Assembly (NCBI RefSeq): GCF_030523985.1 | Contig: NZ_JAUNHK010000026.1 | Coordinates: 9,769-18,754, forward strand | Source: Deinococcus sp. | Lineage (GTDB): Bacteria; Deinococcota; Deinococci; Deinococcales; Deinococcaceae | DNA length: 8,986 bases | Reading direction: 5' to 3' | Shown here: piece by piece, positions 1 through 7,777 of the stretch | Numbering within the stretch: the first letter of the stretch is position 1 | Layout of the letters: the number at the start of each line of letters is the position of its first letter | Notes under the pieces: generated by a model | What the model saw: the letters and a program-made list of their open reading frames with translations, nothing else | Databases searched by the model: none | Told to the model about the DNA's origin: nothing | Translations under genes and position numbers: made by a program

Positions 1-61
1 TTTCGTGAAGTTTTCGACTCTTAATGAAGCCTCAGACAGATTCTCATCAGAAAACCTGTGA

Positions 62-67
62 AATAAT
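62..67 (+). promoter_or_regulatory. Probable leaderless -10 box of the lipoprotein gene
   Basis: AATAAT matches the -10 consensus at 5 of 6 positions and ends 8 nt before the ATG at 76. No Shine-Dalgarno lies in between, so transcription would start at or next to the start codon. No convincing -35 hexamer is seen about 17 nt upstream. The same layout recurs at six other genes in this window, which raises confidence. Confidence 0.5.
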
Positions 68-75
68 CGGCACCG

Positions 76-825
76 ATGATGCTGCTCTCTTCTCCCTCAC
101 CGCGCTGGCGACTCCTGGGCGGGCTGCTCCTGCCCCTGATGCTGACGGCGTGTGGCAGCACGGCTCCATCGGCTCCATCACCCTCTGCCCCCGCGCCCCT
201 CAGCGTGAAAGGGGCCATCATCTTTCCTCCCCGCGCCGGAAAAGCCGTCTTCGGGAGTGGCACGGGCAGCCAGTTCGTACCACTGGCGCAGACTGAGGTG
301 AAGGACACAGGCGAGTTTGACTTGGTGCTGCCCCCCGACCTGCCGGGCGGCGCGGGGACTCCCCTGCCGCTCGTGCCCGCAGGTCTGTGGGGAGACGTGC
401 GCCGCAGCTTCTGTACCGGGCAGCCCGTTTCGAGTGAACCCACAGCGCAACTGCGCGTCCTCGACCAGGGGCAGTACAGCGTGGGCGGCGTGGTCATCGG
501 GGAACTTTCGCCCATGCCGCAGGCGCTGGCCGGCGAGGTCACGTCGCAGAACCGGGTGCTGATCAACAAGCTCACCACCTATGTGCATGCCGACCGTGCG
601 GTGTCGGTGCGGGGAATGGTGTCCTGCACGCTGGAACGCACCAGCGGAGCGCAGCAACAAGCCACCATCGAGATTCGCTACCAGTTCGAGCGCGGCTGGA
701 ACATGGTGCAGGTGCAGACCGAGCAGCCCAGCGACAGCTCCGCCTCGACGACGCTGGCGCAGACTGCACCACTCCAGCCCATGACTTGGCGCTTTCTGGA
801 GGTTCAGCCCCCCAGCGGGCGCTAA
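76..825 (+). CDS. Predicted lipoprotein of unknown function (249 aa)
   Basis: The N-terminus has a lipoprotein signal peptide: Arg10 and Arg12, a hydrophobic stretch (about residues 13-23), then the lipobox LTAC with the lipidated Cys26. A Ser/Pro/Ala-rich linker (28-41) would tether the mature domain to the membrane. The rest is mainly predicted beta-type sequence, with two further cysteines (Cys113 and Cys184) that could form a disulfide outside the cytoplasm. I recognise no family and no catalytic motif. ATG at 76 is followed by another ATG at 79, and either could start the protein; the promoter-like AATAAT favours 76. The stop codon TAA is embedded in the -10 box of the next gene. The lipoprotein call is well supported and the function is unknown. 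Confidence 0.8.
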   Translation: MMLLSSPSPRWRLLGGLLLPLMLTACGSTAPSAPSPSAPAPLSVKGAIIFPPRAGKAVFGSGTGSQFVPLAQTEVKDTGEFDLVLPPDLPGGAGTPLPLVPAGLWGDVRRSFCTGQPVSSEPTAQLRVLDQGQYSVGGVVIGELSPMPQALAGEVTSQNRVLINKLTTYVHADRAVSVRGMVSCTLERTSGAQQQATIEIRYQFERGWNMVQVQTEQPSDSSASTTLAQTAPLQPMTWRFLEVQPPSGR

Positions 826-828
826 TCT
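823..828 (+). promoter_or_regulatory. Leaderless -10 box of the DUF1999 gene, overlapping a stop codon
   Basis: TAATCT fits TAnnnT and ends 7 nt before the ATG at 836. Its first three bases are the TAA stop of the upstream lipoprotein gene. There is no Shine-Dalgarno. This suggests the DUF1999 gene can be transcribed on its own although it sits only 10 nt downstream. Confidence 0.55.
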
Positions 829-835
829 GCGGCCC

Positions 836-1327
836 ATGTCTTCTTGCCGTTACCGTCAGATCACCGAACCCGACTTCGAAGTGTTGCAGGCCCTCGACCT
901 GGAGGCCCAGCGCCGCCTCGCGCCCGACTACGACGCCCTGCCGGAGCGTGAGCGCAGCAGCCGCCTGAGCACCAGCCACGCCGCCCTCAAGTTCTACGAG
1001 CGCAGCGAACATTCCTTCGTGGCCGACGACGACGAGGTGCGCGGCTTCGTGCTGGCCCAGAGCGTCTGGCAGGGCGACCGCCCGGTGGTGCTGGTCAGAA
1101 CGGTCTGCATGGCCGAGGATGCCGGAGACGACATCGTGCGCGGGCTGCTGCGGGCCGTGGTCAAGAGCGCCTACGACAGCGCCGTCTACGAGGTTCACTT
1201 TCCCGCCACCCCCGAACTGATGCCCGCCGCCCACGCCGAGGAAGCGCATCTGGTCGCGTCCTACGCGGTGGTTCACCTCGGCACCCGCGCCGAGACGGCC
1301 CCCGGTGAGCGGCTGCGGCCCGCCTGA
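836..1327 (+). CDS. DUF1999 family GNAT-like acetyltransferase
   Basis: The 163-aa protein resembles the DUF1999 family of the Deinococcus-Thermus group, whose Thermus member has an N-acetyltransferase (GNAT) fold. Visible pieces are the N-terminal strand-helix start YRQITEPDFEVLQAL (residues 6-20), a central strand FVLAQSVWQGDRPVVLV (71-87) and a helix DDIVRGLLRAVVKSAYDSAVYEV (98-120) where acetyl-CoA would normally bind. The usual GNAT pyrophosphate-loop pattern (R/Q-x-x-G-x-G/A) is not clearly present, so acetyl-CoA binding and catalysis are uncertain and no substrate can be named. ATG 836 is placed by the TAATCT box 7 nt upstream. The call rests on recalled family similarity, not a search. 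Confidence 0.7.
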   Translation: MSSCRYRQITEPDFEVLQALDLEAQRRLAPDYDALPERERSSRLSTSHAALKFYERSEHSFVADDDEVRGFVLAQSVWQGDRPVVLVRTVCMAEDAGDDIVRGLLRAVVKSAYDSAVYEVHFPATPELMPAAHAEEAHLVASYAVVHLGTRAETAPGERLRPA

Positions 1328-1356
1328 GCACCGGCTCTAGGACACCTCCTGACTGG

Positions 1357-1362
1357 CATAAT
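1357..1362 (+). promoter_or_regulatory. Leaderless -10 box of the HMA-like gene
   Basis: CATAAT (5 of 6 to TATAAT) ends 6 nt before the ATG at 1369, which would place transcription start on the A of the start codon. No clear -35 element is seen. The short AGGG just before the ATG is too close to act as a Shine-Dalgarno. Confidence 0.5.
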
Positions 1363-1368
1363 GCAGGG

Positions 1369-1587
1369 ATGACTGAACCACAGACCACCCGCGTGCTGCT
1401 CGGTGTGCGCGGCATGAACAAGGAAGCTGGAGAAAAGGTCGCGGCGGCGCTGCTGACGATGCCCGGTGTCAGCAAGGCCACGCCCGACGACGGCCAGATC
1501 GAGGTGCATTACGACCCCTCGGCCCACACGGTCATGGACCTCGTTCGTACGGTGCGGATGCAGGGCTTTCTGGCCGGGATGCTCTGA
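1369..1587 (+). CDS. Small HMA-fold protein lacking the metal-binding cysteines
   Basis: At 72 aa this is the size of a single heavy-metal-associated (ferredoxin-like) domain. The pattern fits: strand RVLLGVRGM (8-16), helix KEAGEKVAAALLTMPGV (18-34), strand GQIEVHYDP (42-50), helix VMDLVRTVRMQG (55-66). Where HMA proteins carry GMxCxxC this one has GMNKEAG (15-21), with no cysteine anywhere in the protein. It is therefore unlikely to act as a classical copper chaperone and may have kept only the fold. Transcription appears to begin at its own start codon. The DUF503 gene begins 2 nt after its stop, so the two are probably co-transcribed and translationally coupled. The fold call is moderately sure and the function is unknown. 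Confidence 0.7.
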   Translation: MTEPQTTRVLLGVRGMNKEAGEKVAAALLTMPGVSKATPDDGQIEVHYDPSAHTVMDLVRTVRMQGFLAGML

Positions 1588-1589
1588 GG

Positions 1590-1916
1590 GTGGCCCTCGG
1601 CTACGTCGGCGTGCTGACGGTGCGCCTGGAAATGCCCTGGGTCAGCAACCTCAAGGAAAAACGCGCCCTGGTGCGGCCCGTCGTCGAGCGGCTCAAGGTG
1701 CGTTTTCCGCTGACGGTGGCGCGGCTCGACGGCCTCGATGCCCACGACTGGGAAGTCATCGGGGTCGCGACCCTCAGCAACGATTACCAGTGGGTCGAGG
1801 AAACCCTGAAAATGGCCGCCGATTACATCGCCGCCGAGGGGCCGTACCGGATTGCGGAAGAAAGCGTGGAAATCACGGTACTGGGCGAAGACGATGAGGA
1901 CGACCTGGAGGACTGA
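1590..1916 (+). CDS. DUF503 family (YlxP-like) protein
   Basis: The 108-aa protein matches the DUF503/YlxP family: N-terminal strand YVGVLTVRLEMPWVSNLKEKR (residues 5-25) with the typical SLKEKR-type motif as SNLKEKRAL (19-27), then VVERLKVRFPLTVARLD (31-47), HDWEVIGVATLSND (52-65), and a long helix before the closing VEITVLG (93-99). In Firmicutes, ylxP lies near nusA-rbfA and is suspected to have an RNA or translation role; that is family knowledge, not shown here. The C-terminus is strongly acidic (EDDEDDLED). The start is GTG at 1590, two bases after the stop of the HMA-like gene, with no separate ribosome site beyond the overlapping GAGGG, so reinitiation is likely. It ends 15 nt from the convergent end of recN, with no clear terminator between. 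Confidence 0.8.
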   Translation: MALGYVGVLTVRLEMPWVSNLKEKRALVRPVVERLKVRFPLTVARLDGLDAHDWEVIGVATLSNDYQWVEETLKMAADYIAAEGPYRIAEESVEITVLGEDDEDDLED

Positions 1917-1931
1917 GGACCGACCCCCAGA

Positions 1932-3599
1932 TTAAGCGCCGAGCAACTCCCGCGCGTGCTTGAGCGCCGCCTCCGACGTGTTGCCCGACAGCATCCGGGC
2001 GATTTCGTGGAGGCGTTCTTCGGGTTCGAGCAGGCGGACCCGGCTGACCGTGCGCCCGCCCTGCACTTCCTTTTCGACCTTGTAGTGGTGGTCGGCGCGG
2101 GCGGCGATCTGGGCGAGGTGGGTCACGACCAGCACCTGCCGCTCACGGGCCAGTCCCGCCAGTTGCTCAGCCACGGCGATGGCCGCCGCGCCCCCGATTC
2201 CGGCGTCCACTTCATCGAAGACCACGCTGGGCGTGTCGGCCCCCAGCACGGTGCTGACCGCCAGCATCACGCGGGAAAGTTCGCCGCCTGAAGCCACGTC
2301 GGACAGGCCGCCCAGTTCCTCGCCGGGGTTGGCGGAAAAGCGCAGCAGCACGTCGCTGAGGCCGTAGGCGGCGGGCGTGTCCAGCGGCGAGAGACCGAAT
2401 TCCATGCGGGCGTGTGGCATCCCCAGTTCGCGGATGACGGCCAGCAGCGCGTCCGCCAGTGGCCCGGCTTCGCGCTGCCGCGCCGTGTCCAGCACCTTCC
2501 CGGCCTTCAGCACTTCGGCGTGCAGAGCGTCCACGTCGTCTTGCAGGGTTCCGGCGTCCTGCTCGTCGCGTTCGAGTTCGGCCAGTTCCTCGGCGGCCCG
2601 CGCCCCGAATTCGACCACGTCTTCCAGGGTCGGGCCGTACTTGCTTTTCAGCTTGCCCAGCACCCCCAGGCGAGTTTCGACCCGGTCGAGGGCTTCGGGG
2701 TCGGCGGCGGAACCTTCGGCCACGTCGCGCAGTTCGCCCGCGATGGCCTGCACGCTGTCGAGGGCCGAGCGCAATTCGGTCTGAAGCTGCGCCACCGTCT
2801 CGTCGTACTTGGCCCCGGCGTTCAGCGCCCGCACCGCTTCGTTCAGCATGCCCAGCACGTTCAGGTCGCCGTCGCTGAGCAGTTCGACGCCCCCCGCTGC
2901 CGCCTGCGCGATGGTGTGGAGGTTGGACAGGCGCGAAAGTTCGCTGCTCAGCCCCTCTTCCTCGCCGGGGTCGGGGCCGACCTCGCTGATTTCCTGCACC
3001 TGAAAGGACAGCAGGTCAATCTGCCGCGCCCGCTCGCGCTGGCTGGCCTGGAGGCGTTCCAGACGGGTCACAGCCTCGCGCCAAGCGCCGTAAGCCGCAG
3101 TGTAGCTCCGCATTTCGGCCCCCACCCGGCGGTCGAGCAGGCCGCGCTGGTTGGCGGGCGAGAGCAGGCTGACCGCCGAGTGCTGCCAGTGAATCGTCAG
3201 CCGCTCCTGCGCCCACTCCTGCAATTCGCGCAAGCTGACCACCTCGCCCGACAGCCGCGCCGTCCCGCGCCCGGTATGGCTCAGGCGGCGGCTGGCGCTG
3301 TCGGCGTCGTCGGTGTTTCCGTCGCCCGCGCCCCAGAAGCCAGTCACCAGCAGTTCGTTTTCCCCCGTGCGAATCAGGTCGTGGTTGGCCCGCCCGCCCA
3401 GCAGCAGCCCCAGCGCGTCCACGATGATGCTTTTGCCCGCGCCCGTTTCGCCGGTGAAGGCGCAAAAGCCCCCGCCCAGTTCGAGTTCGAGCTGGGTGAT
3501 GGTGGCGAGGTTGCGGATTTCCAACCGCGACAGCCGGGGCAGGGCAGGCGCGGCGGCGGGGGCAGGTGGCGTTTTGGGAGAGCGGGCCTTGCGGGTCAC
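1932..3599 (-). CDS. recN: DNA repair ATPase RecN
   Basis: RecN is an SMC-like ATPase that acts early in double-strand-break repair and recombination by bridging DNA. The 555-aa protein has the full set of motifs: Walker A GETGAGKS (residues 50-57), a coiled-coil middle (about 165-380), ABC signature SGGELSR (437-443), Walker B VVFDEVD (459-465) with catalytic Glu463, and the switch His494 in VVTHLAQIAA. Length is normal for RecN. A Pro/Ala-rich basic extension (about residues 1-23) precedes the first conserved strand LSRLEIRNLATI. The start is GTG at 3599, fixed by a TAAAAT box 7 nt upstream with no Shine-Dalgarno, so the mRNA is probably leaderless. The gene is divergent from the DUF2087-radA pair. 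No LexA-like or RDRM-like palindrome was seen in the shared promoter region. Confidence 0.97.
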   Translation of the reverse strand: MTRKARSPKTPPAPAAAPALPRLSRLEIRNLATITQLELELGGGFCAFTGETGAGKSIIVDALGLLLGGRANHDLIRTGENELLVTGFWGAGDGNTDDADSASRRLSHTGRGTARLSGEVVSLRELQEWAQERLTIHWQHSAVSLLSPANQRGLLDRRVGAEMRSYTAAYGAWREAVTRLERLQASQRERARQIDLLSFQVQEISEVGPDPGEEEGLSSELSRLSNLHTIAQAAAGGVELLSDGDLNVLGMLNEAVRALNAGAKYDETVAQLQTELRSALDSVQAIAGELRDVAEGSAADPEALDRVETRLGVLGKLKSKYGPTLEDVVEFGARAAEELAELERDEQDAGTLQDDVDALHAEVLKAGKVLDTARQREAGPLADALLAVIRELGMPHARMEFGLSPLDTPAAYGLSDVLLRFSANPGEELGGLSDVASGGELSRVMLAVSTVLGADTPSVVFDEVDAGIGGAAAIAVAEQLAGLARERQVLVVTHLAQIAARADHHYKVEKEVQGGRTVSRVRLLEPEERLHEIARMLSGNTSEAALKHARELLGA

Positions 3600-3606
3600 G
3601 CCGCAG

Positions 3607-3612
3607 ATTTTA
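3607..3612 (-). promoter_or_regulatory. Leaderless -10 box of recN
   Basis: On the minus strand TAAAAT (5 of 6 to TATAAT) ends 7 nt before the GTG start of recN. No ribosome-binding site lies between. No good -35 hexamer is visible at 16-18 nt spacing. Confidence 0.6.
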
Positions 3613-3689
3613 CGCCCTGAGCCAAGAGAGGGCTAGGGGTTAGGCCGACAGCCGACGAAAGAAAGCCCATTCGCCGCAGGGCAATCGGC

Positions 3690-3695
3690 TATGCT
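3690..3695 (+). promoter_or_regulatory. Leaderless -10 box of the DUF2087-radA operon
   Basis: TATGCT fits TAnnnT and ends 7 nt before the ATG at 3703. The in-frame ATG at 3691 lies inside this box, so it is unlikely to be the start. The surrounding 9-mer GCTATGCTG (3688-3696) is also found at the darA promoter (6073-6081). Confidence 0.6.
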
Positions 3696-3702
3696 GCCCC
3701 CT

Positions 3703-3991
3703 ATGACCAAGTCCATTCACGACTTTCAGGACGAATACGGGCGCATCACCAGCTGGCCCAGTGACCGCCGCCGCGCCCACCAGCTCGCCATTCTCGACCA
3801 CCTCAAGAACCTGCTGGAAGCGGGCGTGAGCTACAGCGAGGACGAAGTGCTGGGCCTGCTGCAAGACCACAGCACCCTGGACGACGTGCGCGTGCTGCTG
3901 ACCGAACTGGTGGACAGCGACTATGTCACCGGGCAGGACGGGCGCTACTGGCGGGCCGATGCCCGTCCGGTGCGCGAGTTCGGGGAGGCCA

Positions 3992-3999
<8 letters not shown>
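3703..3999 (+). CDS. DUF2087 domain protein
   Basis: The 98-aa protein matches the DUF2087 family: a GRITSWPSDRRRAHQLAIL segment (13-31) corresponding to the family's G-R-L-x-x-x-P-x-K/R-x-x-K/R start, a helix ending in an aromatic/YSEDEVLGLL element (about 44-53), a helix DDVRVLLTELVDSDYV (60-75), and a final strand GQDGRYWRA. This reads as a small winged-helix-like module; DUF2087 domains often sit in or next to transcriptional regulators. Whether it binds DNA is not shown. I chose ATG 3703 over the in-frame ATG 3691, because the latter falls within the TATGCT box. It overlaps radA by 8 nt, so the two are co-transcribed and coupled, suggesting a role linked to radA. Confidence 0.8.
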
Positions 4000-5320
<1,321 letters not shown>

Positions 5321-5477
5321 GCGGCGCCCTCTTCCCTCAACACCCTGACCCCGATTGCTCATGCAACATGAAGGGTTTTCTGAAACAATAGGAAAGTTGC
5401 GCTGACAGGCGCAGTTTCGATGTTCCCCGCTGGCCCGGCCCCCCTGCCCCGCTCAGCCCAGGGACGGAGGAGAAGAC
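5321..5477. other. Intergenic region: radA 3' end and leader of the winged-helix gene
   Basis: Two imperfect hairpins are seen. The first has an outer stem ACCCT/AGGGT (5342-5346 with 5372-5376) around an inner TTGC-TCAT-GCAA (5355-5366), followed by TTTTC; it may be a weak radA terminator. The second pairs GAAA..TGCGC (5392-5402) with GCGCA.TTTC (5409-5418) around a TGACAG loop. A promoter for the downstream gene must lie here if that gene is not read through from radA, but no clear -10/-35 pair was found (best weak candidate AACAAT at 5384-5389). A strong Shine-Dalgarno GGAGGAGA at 5466-5473 precedes the next ATG. Confidence 0.4.
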
Positions 5478-6005
<528 letters not shown>

Positions 6006-6021
6006 GCCGCTTTTCCCCCCG

Positions 6022-6063
6022 CCCCGAAGCCTGTGCCCCAGTGGCCGCTTCGGGGTTTTTTTT
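6022..6063 (+). terminator. Strong intrinsic terminator of the winged-helix gene
   Basis: A perfect 9-bp stem CCCCGAAGC (6022-6030) / GCTTCGGGG (6047-6055) with a 16-nt loop is followed directly by eight T residues (6056-6063). It begins 17 nt after the stop codon at 6003-6005. Its T-tract ends 11 nt before the darA -10 box, so it separates the two units. Confidence 0.93.
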
Positions 6064-6074
6064 GGCCGCCCTGC

Positions 6075-6080
6075 TATGCT
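6075..6080 (+). promoter_or_regulatory. Leaderless -10 box of darA
   Basis: TATGCT fits TAnnnT and ends 6 nt before the ATG at 6087, giving transcription start on the start codon. The position where a -35 would lie (around 6052-6057) falls in the upstream terminator and has no TTGACA match. Confidence 0.6.
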
Positions 6081-6086
6081 GTAAGC

Positions 6087-6416
6087 ATGAAGCTCGTGCT
6101 GGCCGTCATTCAGGACGCCGACGCGCCCGCGCTGATGCGGGGGCTGTCGGCCCAACATTTCGAAGCCACCAAGCTCGCCAGCACTGGGGGCTTTTTGCGG
6201 GAGGGCAACACCACCCTGATGATCGGGGTGGACGACACCCGGCTGGACGACCTCAAGCGGCTGATCGGGCAGACTTGCCGCAGCCGCACCCGGGTCGTTC
6301 CTGCCAGCGGTCTGGCGGGCGAACACGAGGGGGCCAACACCCAGGAGCCCGTCGAAGTGCCGGTGGGCGGCGCGGTCGTCTTTGTCCTGGGCGTGCAGGA
6401 ATTCGTCAAGGTCTAG
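6087..6416 (+). CDS. darA: Cyclic-di-AMP receptor DarA/PstA (PII-like)
   Basis: The 109-aa protein aligns along its full length with Bacillus DarA / Staphylococcus PstA (DUF970), a trimeric PII-like protein that binds cyclic di-AMP. Shared segments include MKLVLAVIQDADAPALM (1-17), TKLASTGGFLREGNTTLMIGVDD (about 28-50, carrying the ligand-binding TGGF and GNTT elements) and the C-terminal VGGAVVFVLGVQEFVKV (about 93-109). It has a B-loop-like region between (about 60-85). Its target is unknown in most bacteria. An in-frame ATG at 6033 exists, but it lies in the terminator stem-loop upstream of the promoter; ATG 6087 gives the exact family N-terminus. The gene is convergent with yvcK, 14 nt apart. 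Its presence implies a diadenylate cyclase elsewhere in the genome. Confidence 0.93.
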   Translation: MKLVLAVIQDADAPALMRGLSAQHFEATKLASTGGFLREGNTTLMIGVDDTRLDDLKRLIGQTCRSRTRVVPASGLAGEHEGANTQEPVEVPVGGAVVFVLGVQEFVKV

Positions 6417-6448
6417 CGCCGTTCCCCGAACTATGAAGGGCGGCGCTG
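6414..6448. repeat. Hairpin spanning the convergent darA/yvcK stops
   Basis: AGCGCCG (6415-6421) pairs perfectly with CGGCGCT (6441-6447), and three more pairs (two of them wobble) continue inward. The structure covers the TAG stop codons of both convergent genes. There is no adjacent T-tract on either strand, so it is not a standard intrinsic terminator, but it could halt or protect both transcripts. Confidence 0.35.
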
Positions 6449-7777
6449 CCCCTGTCCCAGTCCCACCAGAGCCTCGGCCAGCCGCTGGGGGTCATGACGG
6501 GCCGTACCCGGGGCGATGAGCGAAGCGTATTCCACCCGGCTGCGCAGATCGCGGCCCACCCCGCTCAGGTTCAGCACCTCGGCCCCCTGCTGGCGGTAGT
6601 TCTCTTCCACGTCGGGGTCAATGGGGCCGTTGTTCATCAGCACCCGGTCGGGCGTCCGGCCCAGGTGCCGGGTAATGGCCTCGACATGCCCGTTCAAGTT
6701 CAGGCCATCCGTCTCACCGGGTTCGGTCATCAGCGAGGCGACGTAGACCAATGGGGCCGCCGACTCGCGCACGGCGCGGGCAATGTCGGGGGTCAATAGG
6801 GCCGGGATAATCGAGGTAAAGAGGCTGCCCGGCCCCAGCACGATCATGTCGGCGTCCCGAATCGCTTCGAGCACCTGGGTCAGCGCCGAGGGATTTTCGG
6901 GTTCCAGTCGCACGCGGGCGATGCGCGAGGGCCGAATCTGTTCGGCGAACTTGCTTTCGCCCCGGACGACCCGCCCGTCGGCCAGTTCCGCGACCAACGT
7001 CACCGGGCGGGTGGTCGCCGGAAACACCTGCCCACGCACCTTCAGCACCTCGTGAATGTCGCGCATGGCGGTGCCGAGGCCGCCCTGCTCCTCACTCAGG
7101 GTCGCCAGCAGCAGGTTGCCGAAGGTATGACCCTCGATGCCCTCGCCACGCTCGAAGCGGTGCAGCAGCAGCCGCGCCAGCACCGGGCTGTCGGACAGAG
7201 CGGCGTAGCAGTCGGTCAGGTCGCCGGGAGCCACCATGTCGAGCGCTTCCCGCAGTCGTCCCGACGAACCGCCGTCGTCGGCCACCGTCACCACCGCCGT
7301 GATGTTGCTGGTGTGGGCCTTGATGCCGCTGAGCAGGTTGGACAGGCCCGTGCCGCCCCCCACCGCCACCACCCGCATCCCGCGTGACAGGGTTCGGCGC
7401 TCGTACAGCACGTTGACCGCCGTTTCAGGAGCCGTGCCCACCCCGCGCAGGATGGCCCGGTTCATCATGGTGATGGACAGCAGCGCCCCGCCCAGTGCCA
7501 GCAGCATGACCACGATGCCGACGACATAGAGCGGCATGTACTCGGGACTGGTGAAGTGGTTGAGCCACAGAATCCACTTGGTCGCCAGCGGGTGCAGCGG
7601 CCCCGTCCAGGTGAAATGCAGAAAAGCGATGGCCCCCACGAAGGTGCAGATGACGAACATCGTCACCCAGCGTTTGATGCCCAGTCCTGGCTCCAGCCAC
7701 ATGCGGGCGCGGCGGGTGGCTTTCGGCTCGGGCCGGGACGTGGCCTGGGAGCGTTGGGGAGGCGGCGAGGCTCTCAC
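6431..7777 (-). CDS. yvcK: YvcK/CofD-like protein with N-terminal membrane anchor
   Basis: YvcK proteins bind UDP-sugars and support peptidoglycan precursor supply and growth on gluconeogenic carbon; the fold is related to CofD 2-phospho-L-lactate transferase. This 448-aa protein has the core motifs: GGGTG (140-144), VADDGGSSGRLR (165-176), APGDLTDCYAALSD (183-196), GHTFGNLLLATL (216-227), GPGSLFTSIIPALL (315-328) and ASLMTEPGETDG (347-358). Ahead of the core lies a roughly 130-residue extension with two predicted transmembrane helices (about 36-58 and 82-106) and a basic N-terminus, not present in the roughly 320-aa soluble Bacillus form. The start is GTG at 7777, giving a 4-nt GTGA overlap with the end of rapZ, so the two are coupled. 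The stop is 14 nt from convergent darA. whiA, often third in this cluster, is absent. Confidence 0.93.
   Translation of the reverse strand: MRASPPPQRSQATSRPEPKATRRARMWLEPGLGIKRWVTMFVICTFVGAIAFLHFTWTGPLHPLATKWILWLNHFTSPEYMPLYVVGIVVMLLALGGALLSITMMNRAILRGVGTAPETAVNVLYERRTLSRGMRVVAVGGGTGLSNLLSGIKAHTSNITAVVTVADDGGSSGRLREALDMVAPGDLTDCYAALSDSPVLARLLLHRFERGEGIEGHTFGNLLLATLSEEQGGLGTAMRDIHEVLKVRGQVFPATTRPVTLVAELADGRVVRGESKFAEQIRPSRIARVRLEPENPSALTQVLEAIRDADMIVLGPGSLFTSIIPALLTPDIARAVRESAAPLVYVASLMTEPGETDGLNLNGHVEAITRHLGRTPDRVLMNNGPIDPDVEENYRQQGAEVLNLSGVGRDLRSRVEYASLIAPGTARHDPQRLAEALVGLGQGQRRPS

Noticed and set aside
1..24. Possible C-terminus of an upstream + strand gene (frame reading FREVFDS then TAA)
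   Set aside because: Only seven codons are visible, which is too few to support a gene.
1917..1931. Terminator between the convergent DUF503 gene and recN
   Set aside because: Only a weak imperfect pairing of CTGGAGG with CCCCCAG is found, with no T-tract on either strand.
2412..3620. 402-codon open frame on the + strand opposite recN
   Set aside because: It lies antisense to recN, whose motifs are complete; the translation is biased in composition with no recognisable motif. Long antisense frames are expected in high-GC coding DNA.
3600..3702. Possible RDRM/DdrO operator or LexA box near the repair genes
   Set aside because: No palindrome resembling either site is present; only short direct repeats are seen.
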